A DNA stretch of 64,000 nucleotides from Pochonia chlamydosporia 170 (lineage: Eukaryota; Ascomycota; Sordariomycetes; Hypocreales; Clavicipitaceae), in assembly GCF_001653235.2 (NCBI RefSeq), contig NW_019154048.1, positions 302,814 through 366,813 of the forward strand. The letters are read 5' to 3'. The position numbers were made by a program, and so were the translations under genes. The notes below the pieces were generated by a model. It was not told the DNA's origin. It did no database searches and saw only the letters and a list, made by a program, of their open reading frames with translations. This document shows, one piece after another, positions 33,149 through 42,425 of this stretch (positions are counted from its first letter, which is position 1; each line of letters begins with the position of its first letter).

Positions 33149-35793
33149 ATGCCTGGCGCGACGGGGCGCCGTGCCAATGCAGATGGCCCGCCGAATCACA
33201 CCAAATTTCTCGAGCGTTTTGCTGCCAAAGAGGCGCAGAGAAGAGTTCCAAAACCAACACCTCTCTCGGCAGAAGAGCACGCTGCGAATCGGAAACGGTT
33301 AAGCAAGGTTTGCTTCGTCAAACCGAAGTACTCGCACGAAACCATGATCAATGTCGCTGGCATTTTGAGGAAGTGGCAAAGGTGTGATGTGCCGGACTGA
33401 ACTACATACTCTATTAGTATTCCTTTGCTCACAGAGAATAATGCAGATATTGCGATGAGAAGAAAGTTGGTGATTGGGAGGAGACGATCAAGTCTTTATC
33501 TCGGGAACTAACGATGGACTTCTTCCTCTTCGTATGCGGTAACTACAAGGTCAAGTCGTGGGGGACCTCGGAGGAGTACATACGCCAGTTCCAGCAGCTT
33601 TACACGACCGTCAACGGCCAATATATGAACCGCAATGATAGCAAAGAAGTTTACAAGGTACCACAATCTCTGCGCCGGGAAAACAACTTGCCCAAAGCTG
33701 ACTAACATAATCTTAGTACCATCATAACGTCTTGGTTCCTAAATTTGGCCTGCGTGCGCCCAATATCGATGGAAAGCCCGTTCTCAATGTCAACAGCCTG
33801 GCCGCCCTCCTCACTTTCAATATTGCTTACGACGCCTGCACATTTGACCTGGAACGGCATCGACTCCAACTGGCTGGCTGCTACCAGATTATGTGTTACA
33901 CCGGAGCCCGGCCCGCTGAGCTAGTGGACGGAGAAAGAAAAAAACCCAAAGATGGTTCCATCGAAAAGCTTTTTGGCCAGAAGGTCGTCCAGTCAGCCGA
34001 CGACGGCACAGATGACACGATAGACACCCTAGACGACGAGTCGCAGAAGATAAACGAATTACTCTGCATGGAAACAACAAAACGTGGGCGTCCGAAGGCT
34101 CTTTGTTATGAAGACATCCTAATGATGCTTGTCCGTCATCCCCCCACGGGACGGCCTGTCTTGGCTATGGCAATTAAGTTTATTCACCACAAAGGAGCTG
34201 ATAACAAGCCTAAGCCGTATGGGAACCATCCCTTCCCCTGGCATGCGGTATACTAACTGAATCCCAGAACCATTTTCTTCTTTACTCCGAGCAGGAAGTT
34301 AATCTGTTGTCCCATTTCACTCATTCTGGCCCTAGCACTGCATGATCATGCATTCGATGCACCGAGCCTGACTAGTGCATCCCGGGTGTTCGAGTCACAA
34401 GTCTGGGGCCCGATAGAGTGCACGCCACTTCGATGGAAAGAGGATATGCTCAAGGTGCCAGTATTTCGCCGCATTCGAGGCGGTGAACTCTCTGCCAACG
34501 AGCCAATGCCCTATTCGAAGCTCAATTACGACATGGGTCGGCAAAGTCTCGATTCGGGGCACGAGAAGGCTTTTACTCCAAAATTTGCTCGCAGGGGCGC
34601 TGCCAATGCTGCCAACGGTAGGTAATGTTTGTCTTTTGTGCTTCTGTTCCGTCCACTTCCCCTTCTTTCTCATCGTTATGGTATTACTGATCTGATTTAT
34701 CTTGGCAGGTGACGCGCCGGATTCAGTTCGGGACCAGATGATGCGACATGACCCCAGGTTTTCTACGTTCTTTAGTGCATATCTGAACGAAATTGCAAAC
34801 TTCGACCTCCAGAACGCTTTCCTTGAAGAGCCAAAACAGGACCAGTTGTTTCGGATGTTTGCACACGTTAGTCTCACCCGGGACCCTCGAGCCACACGAG
34901 ATATGGTGCCAGAGGAAGTATGGGCACAGGTGCCACCCGACCCGGAAATCATGCGGTTGGAAAATGAGCGTGCACTTCTTAAACAGGGCCGGTATCGAAT
35001 TGCTGGATGCGAGGACGAAGAAAAGATACGAAAGCTCACAGAGAAGATTAGGACTAAGAAGGCAGAGCGTGACAAGAGGATCGTCAAGTACTACCGGGAA
35101 TATTACTTCTACAACCGCCCGACCTGGGACATTGAGGCGCAAGCTCGCGGAGAGTCACAGGTACAGTATGAAGAACCCACTATCGACCTCGCCATCTATG
35201 AGCGTGCCAGACTTGCAGAGATTTTATGCTACCAGTCTAAAGATTTGACAGAAGAACAGATCTTATGTCGTAGAATAGAGGTAGTCGACCTCATGGTCGC
35301 ACTCTGCGACAAGAGGGATACCGGTAAGGTTGGCCAATCTAGGTCAAAGCCCTCCGTTCAGTCCGTTGTACAGCAATTTGTCAAGGAAGAATCGCCTGCC
35401 TGGTGCGAGGTCGATGATTTCCCTCTCCTCATGGACACAAGTCAATGTCCAGATTGCATTGGCGATGAGCGGTTGACAGCAGCAGAGCGTACCTTTCAGT
35501 GGTGTCGCCCTACCATACGAAATGATCACTTCGACGACCAGCACTTGGAAGACAGAGAAGATATCGCACGGCGAGGAGAGGCGCTCATTTGTAAACATCC
35601 CAAGTGTAGGAACGAGACTTTTAAGCACCTAGATCACTTCAGAATCCATGTTAAGTCTGTCCACAGCGTCCTTTTAAGAACCTCGGAGCAGGTAAATCGT
35701 AGAAGAACGAGACAGGAACAACGTCGCCAGATGGCCCGGGAGGCGAAAACACAGCGCCAACATGGAGTCCACAGGACGAAAATGGCGAGTTGA
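33149..35793 (+). CDS. DUF3435 tyrosine recombinase (Starship captain-like) with C-terminal C2H2 finger
   Basis: Five exons: 33,149-33,381, 33,447-33,657, 33,717-34,216, 34,268-34,617 and 34,709-35,793. This gives 792 aa with no stops or frameshifts. DUF3435 (often annotated FluG-domain) proteins are tyrosine recombinases; those at the 5' end of Starship giant transposons catalyse excision and insertion. Visible core: YTGARPAEL (first catalytic Arg), KFIHHKGADNKPKP (beta-hairpin Lys region), HEKAFTPKFARRGAANAAN (His/second Arg box), then SVRDQMMRHDPRFSTFF followed by AYLNE, where the nucleophilic Tyr is expected. The N-terminus holds a SAM-like core-binding domain (SHETMINVAGILRKWQRYCD). The C-terminus has CPDC and a C2H2 finger (CKHPKCRNETFKHLDHFRIH). 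It is transcribed away from the AT-rich block. Confidence 0.85.
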
Positions 35794-38127
35794 AGGGTCA
35801 CTGACAGCCGTAATTATCACGGCCAGCATGAGAAGTCACCGTACACTTGGTGAATAACAAGATATTTGTATAGTAGCATCTACATATCATTTGTGTATAT
35901 TCGGATACATAGATAGCTAGTCGCATATTCACGTTTCCTCTTAGTACCTGACTGTAGCTCTAAGCCGCAGTGCCAAGATCTGATATAGAGCCCTTGGTTA
36001 CCTTTCGGGGCTTGTAACTGGGGCTTTGCTTTCGAGAGAAAGCTGGCAACAGTGATGGTATAGTGTCAAAGACAGGGACAACTAATCCGACCCTGTGAAG
36101 TATGAGGGAGTAATTGCCTGATGCATCGACACGACACAGGAGCCAAATCCGCCAGTTCGACAGACACTCGCAGCTGCGGAGTCAAGTACGGCGAAAACTA
36201 TGACAGACCATACCGGTGAGTTTGCTTTGAAAGAGTGGGTGCATTCTCTAACCTAACTGGCGTAAATTGAGACGGTCTGGAAGATGAATAATATTCCGGC
36301 ATGCAATGAGTTTACAAGCGGGAATCTGTTTGAGTGGTGGTCAAGTACGTAGGTATTAGGCTAGTGCCTCAATCTCCACATGAGTTTGAGGTTGGAAGAA
36401 TACCCGACCAGTTTGCAAAGAGAGCAGATGTAGCCAACTCTGGTCGGCATACTCGACAGCTATATGAAACCCGACCCTGGATAGATCGCAACATCTTAGC
36501 CCAGATGAGAATAGACATGACGAGACTCAACGATCCGGTTATTGAATGAAAACAGTACCATCCAAACAGTTTAAACGCTTTTAACCACGTGCAGAGTGCA
36601 CGGCGTCAGGCTGTGGAAGTAGCAAACTCCCTAGGGGTTTTCACGTCAGAATATAGAGAAACTTAATTTCTGCTTCAATGGGATGAAATTTTAGTCTTGT
36701 AAACAAAGCTAGAGCCGGCAAGTTACGTACAAATATTAGGTGGTACGTATCTTGCAGACTGGATACATGGGCAGTGGGGGCGGGAATCTCTGCTCCCTGA
36801 GGAATCCCCGAGCCTCCCTGAGCTCTGGTCGCGCTTACCTGAGTCAACCTGACCATCCCCTGAGCCAACCTGAGCAACCCCTGAGGCTGATGTAAGCACC
36901 GCCCAGCGATACCGCATTACTCACTAAGGACTACTGGCCAGTTGGATCACGTAGCACATACCTCTATCCATTAGAAAATATGGTGAACCAAGATTTTCCG
37001 TATTTTGCACGTCTAAGTCCTGAAATAAGGGCTTAAGATATGGCAATACATCTTTTATAGACCTATTGAAGTAATTCATTACAGCCAAGAACCCGTTATC
37101 ACGGTTGAGGCACCAGCGTCGACGATTCGGAAGGTCTGCCGAGAAGCTAGGGAGGAAGTTCACCGATTATCACGATCCACGAAATGTGTCGGAATAGCGG
37201 GAACACGTCCCTCCATAATTTTTTTTTGCCCGGAGCTGCATGTTTTCTTCTTTTATTACCTTGAGGATTTACGAAGTTTGGTATCATTACACCCAGAAGC
37301 CAAGTTTGTTAAACATGTTGCATTTTCTATGGATTTACGTAGCCTGCACGATGTGGTACGCCTTTGCGAAGACCGATTCTCATTAACGAGCGTTCAACGC
37401 GAGCGAGTACGGAAAATGAGGCGCCAAGCTGCCCGAGGAATAGCTCAGAGTGAGCTGGCAGTCAGACTTGGCCCTATATTGCATCGCAATGATCGATCAC
37501 TGCTGCCACAGCTATGTACAGCACCTTGTACTACATCCTCCAAGCTTACGGTCGGGATCAACAGCGGGGTCAAGAACTAGGCTGAAGGGCAACACCGGAA
37601 AGCCATCGCTGGACAGTTTATCGGATTTGCTTGCGAATTAGCTTCCATGGGAGGAATAGATCTCTAACATAGTAGTGTGTTTCTCAAACAACAAACTAAG
37701 GGACAGTTGTGGTAGTATTTCGCTGCTGAAGTTGGCGAAGCCAAGTATGGTCTTGGCTTAGCCATTTACGGCAAGCAGTGACCGCCTTTTGCTTCCAAAG
37801 CAAATTCTAGACGGGGGACAGAGGCCAAATTTTCCTCCACTTTTCTCTCTCTCACTTTGGTTGCTTTGTGGTAAGTTCTGGATACGAGACAAAAGACACG
37901 GTTGCTGCACTGACTAACTTGCCACGGACTGACGTGTAAATGGAAGCCATATTTGGACATTGTTCTATAGGAGAGGCATACAGCAACAAGTCAAGAAGGA
38001 TGAAAATCAAGATTCGGACTTCGAAGCAGAATTGAGAGACATTGGTATCTTGATAAGTATGGAGCTTTCCTCAGCTCCGTTGTCTTTTGATGGCTGCCAA
38101 GGCGGAATTCATTCTATGTAGCAAAGA
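35794..38127. other. Gene-poor stretch, 2.3 kb
   Basis: No supported gene. A 100-codon + frame (37,278-37,580, Arg-rich, EDRFSLTSVQRERVRKMRRQ) looks coding-like but matches nothing I know. At 36,795-36,895 the motif CCTGAG recurs several times. A frame continuous with the next gene runs from about 37,975 but carries one TAG (38,119-38,121). Confidence 0.4.
37278..37580 (+). CDS. Uncharacterised orphan reading frame (possible exon)
   Basis: Single frame of 100 codons encoding a basic, helical-looking segment (DLRSLHDVVRLCEDRFSLTS, VRKMRRQAARGIAQSEL). The last 20 residues are Ser/Thr-rich and less protein-like, so the true end may be a splice site. No domain, signal peptide or homologue is recognised. 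It could be an exon of a larger gene with 38,128-38,799, or chance. Confidence 0.25.
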   Translation: MVSLHPEAKFVKHVAFSMDLRSLHDVVRLCEDRFSLTSVQRERVRKMRRQAARGIAQSELAVRLGPILHRNDRSLLPQLCTAPCTTSSKLTVGINSGVKN

Positions 38128-38799
38128 ATGCATGTTCAACAGCAGGTCGTAAAGTTCGACGAATTGTCGGAATTTCAATGGCAAGTTGCTACACAAGCAT
38201 TTAACTGGGCTTCGCGAAGTTTGGAAGAGAAAGCCCAAATGTTTCTATGCCATCATAATTGGCGGCACTTCTACATACAACTATGTAGCGACACGGCCTG
38301 GAAATTGGTTATGCAGCACAGGAAAAGCAATAAGATGCTTGCAACTATGATATTGGACTATCTCGATGACAATGATATTAGGATTTTCTTAAATCAGGAA
38401 ACAAGGCCTAAGTACCTCAGCATTTTGCATTTAATGACAGTCGAACGCATAACCGTTGCAGCTGAGAATGCAACAGAGGAAAAGCGACGCAATCTTCTCC
38501 AGGGATTTGATAAGAAAGGGGAAGTGCTAGAGCAACTTACAGGAAGTCAAATACGTCGCAGGTCGAAGCTTGACAACTCGAAGAGTCACAAATCCGAACA
38601 GCCAAACATATACATCGCAACAGGAGACTTCATGTCGACCTTAGCTGAGTCCGCGAGAAGGTGCAGCTATTGTTTGGAAGACTATAGTGATTTATCAAGT
38701 TTTATTTTCCGATGCTCTGCACATACGGTACATCAGAGCCGATGTTCTGGCAAAGGCGACACACCTTGTCCAGCTTGTTGGAATTATTCTAGTGTTTGA
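38128..38799 (+). CDS. Orphan protein with RING-like C-terminus
   Basis: 223 aa. The N-terminal and middle parts are helical with no known domain (FQWQVATQAFNWASRSLEEK, DDNDIRIFLNQETRPKYL). The C-terminus has regularly spaced metal ligands: CSYC, then FRCSAHTVHQSRC, then CPAC. This spacing resembles a RING/zinc-ribbon E3-type finger. The same frame is open upstream for about 48 codons, apart from one TAG just before this ATG. The present start may therefore be a remnant of a longer gene, or the upstream part may be an exon. Function unknown. Confidence 0.45.
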   Translation: MHVQQQVVKFDELSEFQWQVATQAFNWASRSLEEKAQMFLCHHNWRHFYIQLCSDTAWKLVMQHRKSNKMLATMILDYLDDNDIRIFLNQETRPKYLSILHLMTVERITVAAENATEEKRRNLLQGFDKKGEVLEQLTGSQIRRRSKLDNSKSHKSEQPNIYIATGDFMSTLAESARRCSYCLEDYSDLSSFIFRCSAHTVHQSRCSGKGDTPCPACWNYSSV

Positions 38800-39317
38800 C
38801 TCTATTCTTTTTCGAGAAGACATCATTTTATCAATAGCAGTAGTTAATATCTTCCAAATCTTCTGCCTACTAATAGTAAATTCTTTTAACGGGAAAATGA
38901 TGTGGCATAATGGCGTATCTTACAAAACTATAAACCCATCCTAATTCCTCTTCAAGCCATGGCCAACCACACGTCTTGCAGAAGTTCAGCCCCTAACCTG
39001 ACGCCAGACGAAATTTCACCAACGCTGCCGCTGTCAGGAGCTATCCTTCCATCTTAAGCTTCTCGTTGTTAGCAGGCTACTAAAATGATAATGTTACAAA
39101 CATATACGGATACTTTAGGATCAAAATCCGGGATTAAGCAACTGACAGAGCTACTACCTTGACTTATATAAAACTAAACCTGTGTACAGCAGTTACTTAG
39201 TTAAAATTCCTAGTATACAAGTATTCAACCCTAATATACAAATGAACTTGTTAAGTTTGCAAGAGCTAAATCTCAGTAGACACCAGGGCTTGTTGAGTAG
39301 CATGCTTTTGGAGGCCT
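38800..39317. other. Intergenic, 520 bp
   Basis: Between convergent orphan genes. Nothing recognised. Confidence 0.35.
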
Positions 39318-39966
39318 TCAATTTACATCCTGATTGACTTCTGCTAATACAGGGAGAGTCTTTTCTAGCTCTACAATATGTCTTGAAAGCAGGCTCTGGA
39401 ACTGATCTGCTGCTCGGGAATATTTGTGCAACTGCCCCTCGGACCGTGCCAGCTTGTCGCGCAATTCTATACTATTTGCTTCTGATACAATTCGTTGCTC
39501 TGATTCGGCATTCAGAGCACTCGACAACTGCAAGATCTGCTGGGAAAGGTTTTCATTTTCGATTGTTAAGCGTTCGACCTCTGCTCTCAGACAGCTTTGC
39601 TGGGGATTGACGAGGTTATCCGGTGCCCTAAGTACGGCTTCAAAGGTTTTGCCCACTTGTTTCGTCAAAAGACGGTATACCCCAATTGAGTGGTCACTAA
39701 GGTTTTTGGTGAGTAACGGAGTGACAATTTCCTCGTGTCCTGCGATTGGTTTCCAGGCATATTCGTCGCTAGATCGAGGGTTCAATCTAACCTCGGACGG
39801 CTTCACAATAATATCGAGTTGCCTTTCTGTGTTTCGTGAGAAATGAAATTTAGTGCGGCATTGCCATATTAGTTATGTACTCACTAATATGTTGCGAAAG
39901 TTGGATACGACACAGGTCTCTTTGCCGACGACGTTCCGCATTACTCGGCCGGACTTGTTCGGGCAT
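39318..39966 (-). CDS. Orphan coiled-coil protein
   Basis: Two exons, 39,966-39,885 and 39,826-39,318, with a 58-bp intron (GTGAGT...CACAG), giving 196 aa. A basic N-terminus (SNAERRRQRDLCRIQLSQ) is followed by a central part without known domain. A clear coiled coil starts at about residue 105 (LRAEVERLTIENENLSQQIL, then LRDKLARSEGQLHKYSRAAD). The arrangement of a basic start plus a coiled coil suggests a DNA-binding or dimerising factor, but there is no canonical bZIP spacing. It is divergent from the MADS-like gene across 437 bp, so the two may be co-regulated. Confidence 0.55.
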
Positions 39967-40049
39967 TGGGGCTGTGTCTGTTGTTCCGGTGCTATTGTTT
40001 AAGCTCTATGGAATTCCCTAATTGGTGAGAATGACTCTGAAGCCTCGCG

Positions 40050-40058
40050 TATATAAAT
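40050..40058 (+). promoter_or_regulatory. TATA-like element in the divergent region
   Basis: TATATAAAT on the + strand, with a CT/TTGACTGC leader. It is 346 bp before the MADS-like ATG, which implies a long leader or an unseen upstream exon. A 70-codon frame at 40,116 lies in that leader. Confidence 0.35.
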
Positions 40059-40403
40059 ACCCGCTTGACTCAGTTTACTTTCTTGACTGCATTTATTTAG
40101 ATAGACAAGATTTCGATGCTACCTCGCTGGAATAAAAATTCTGCCCTCAGCCAATATGTGCATAGAAGTGGTAGATTCCTGCCCACTTACTTGTATCTGC
40201 GAGCATCAACGGTTTTGTGGGTCAAGGTGTTTTTTGAACAGATCTTTCCGGCTTCAAAAGCCAGCACGAGGCATAGCCACATCTTTAAAAACCAGAACAC
40301 AGCTCTATGTTTTTATACAAGCTCCTAAAGAATGTGAAGATCACTCTGTGATCGCGGCACGTACCACAAGAAGCTTCATTCCTGCCAAAACCATATCTAC
40401 AAA

Positions 40404-40703
40404 ATGACATCAACAGAGCGCAATGCGAGAAAAAACAAGAAAAGAGACAGAAGTGGTGAAAATTTCAAAAAGAGATGGCGCACAATGCTTAAAGCTGGGT
40501 TCGAGGTCCATCGGCGTTACCATGCAGATGTATATGTTTTGGTTCGACGAAAGGGTCAAGTCTACGAGTTTAAATCTACGAGTAAATTCTGGCCAATAGC
40601 CCCTGAAGATATTGTAAGAAGCGTGTTGGCAAAGGGACTAGAGAATAAGGCAATACTAACTCAAGGGTCTAGGAGAAATGTTTTCCAGTACCTTTGCAGC
40701 TAA
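40404..40703 (+). CDS. Small MADS-box-like protein
   Basis: 99 aa, single exon. The core is NFKKRWRTMLKAGFEVHRRY followed by HADVYVLVRRKGQVYEFKS. It resembles the MADS (SRF-type) DNA-binding fold, in which a basic helix (KKR..T..KKA.EL) is followed by a DADVYVLI-type strand. The family's Lys-rich start is matched by NARKNKKRDRSGENFKKRWR. It lacks any activation or SAM domain, so it may act as a minimal DNA-binding or competing factor. The resemblance is by eye. Genes of this size occur in fungal accessory regions. Confidence 0.5.
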   Translation: MTSTERNARKNKKRDRSGENFKKRWRTMLKAGFEVHRRYHADVYVLVRRKGQVYEFKSTSKFWPIAPEDIVRSVLAKGLENKAILTQGSRRNVFQYLCS

Positions 40704-41027
40704 CTGCTGCGGAGATGGATCCCCAAACTATGTGGACAACAGACTCAATTTCGAAAGTAGATAAAGAGGCGTCGTGGTAGAATGTTCATAATTGCTTGAA
40801 AATACTAGCATAGCAGTCAATAAAAAATCATTTGTATGAAGATTGAACCTAGCAAGTTGACTATCGAGATTTACTACAGCAGGTAAGGGGTGAGAGAGAA
40901 TGCAGTAGCAAACCTCTTAATAGGGCTGTATATTCTATAAAATCCTCTGGCTGGTTAAGTCTTTGACTGTAATACTACTCAGTGGATAGCTATAATGAAC
41001 TCATAGCCACTGTAATTATTGTGTTGT

Positions 41028-41155
41028 GCACTTAGAGCTTCCGGTGCGATTCTCTCTTTCAACAAAATTTAGTCCGGGAAATGCTTGGGAAACACGATGG
41101 TACTTCCAAATTTGCTAACATCCAAAATCGGACTTAACTTGGTAAGGGCTCACAG
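41028..41155 (+). repeat. Direct repeat, copy 1
   Basis: Shares GTGTTGTGCACTT, GTGCGATTCTCTCTTTCAA, GATGGTACTTCCAAATTTG and AACATCCAAAAT in the same order and spacing with copy 2, about 620 bp to the right. Both copies lie in unknown DNA. Confidence 0.7.
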
Positions 41156-41649
41156 CGCCGCTTAATGAAAGAGACAGCTACGGATTGTACAAATCTGCTC
41201 CAGATAAAGCGAGCATGGGGTAGACCTAGTCAACATTGCAGCCAGAAATGGCGGTGGAACTCATGTTTAGTGGGACAAACATGGATCTACAAGCACACCA
41301 TGCCGTATTCATAGCTAGACAGGGGTATCTTTTGACCCAAGCTAATTGTGGCTGCGTAGTCGAATGGCTGGTCAGATCCAAGCTCGAGTGAACTGTTGTG
41401 TGTACAAGACGTACCTAGCATTTCTGTAATGTGTATTGTGGATTCTGCCACAGTACAAATGTTGTAGCTAGGGACACCATCCACTTTTTCCACAAATGAA
41501 GACAAATAAAAACATATACGTAAACTGCAGACTAGCCAAGGTGTCTATCAGTCCTCGTTAGGAAAGCCTATCGCGTTCACTTCGAGCCCTTCGCAACGTG
41601 CCTGAGTTATGCGGAAGTAGGCCAGCAAAACTATGTCCGAGTCAAAGTT

Positions 41650-41800
41650 ATGTACTGTGTTGTGCACTTCGTGCTTCCTGTGCGATTCTCTCTTTCAAAA
41701 AAATATGGCCGTGGAGATACCTACGGTACATGATGGTACTTCCAAATTTGTTAACATCCAAAATTGGACGCAATTTGTAAGGGTCCACAAGGCGCGGCAT
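41650..41800 (+). repeat. Direct repeat, copy 2
   Basis: Second copy of the repeat at 41,028. It differs by scattered substitutions and small indels, so it is an old duplication or two remnants of one element. Confidence 0.7.
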
Positions 41801-42425
41801 CCAAGTCCCGCTGCGACAGAAGTACAATTTAGTATTTAGAAGTACATAGAACTAATGCTAAATCCGCAGCCCCACATGACAGTGCGACCCCTCTAGCGCA
41901 GTACTTCTCATCCTCATCAGGATACAAACAAGGCTCTTATAACTTGACCCAGGCGCTTCTCCATTCCAATCGGGCGGATTATTCCCTTGATTTCTCCCAA
42001 AGTAAGATTGGATCCACATTATCCCTAAGATCAAATGTAGAGAGCCGCACTTTTCCTCCGGTCAATTTTTTGAACTTAAACTGTGATAGCTTCATGAACG
42101 GCATTTTGGTATCGTAGCAGAACCGGGTGTCTAAGATTGTTTCCCTCATGATAACTATCCACTCACGTGATCGTGCCAGGCATGGTGGGGCCATGGATGG
42201 CCATAGAGAAGACGGCCAGGCAGACTTCTTCCTGTTCTGTGCGATGTACAGGCTTGCGGCTGAGTCCTTCAGACCCCGCATTGGCAGCCTTATGCCAGCC
42301 TGGCTGAGCAGCGTTTGCGAAGTCAGTGATAATGCCCCCTTATCCCATGAAGCATGGCCTTACGGCCAAGACCCTCTGCTTTATCCTGGCAGAGTGTCGA
42401 TTCAATATCTTCATAAGGCCTTGCG

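Larger units (their letters stand above)
40704..42425. other. Gene-poor stretch, 1.7 kb, with a diverged direct repeat
   Basis: No supported gene. It contains two copies of a roughly 120-bp sequence, annotated separately. Short frames at 41,287-41,505 and 42,127-42,468 are not supported. Confidence 0.4.
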
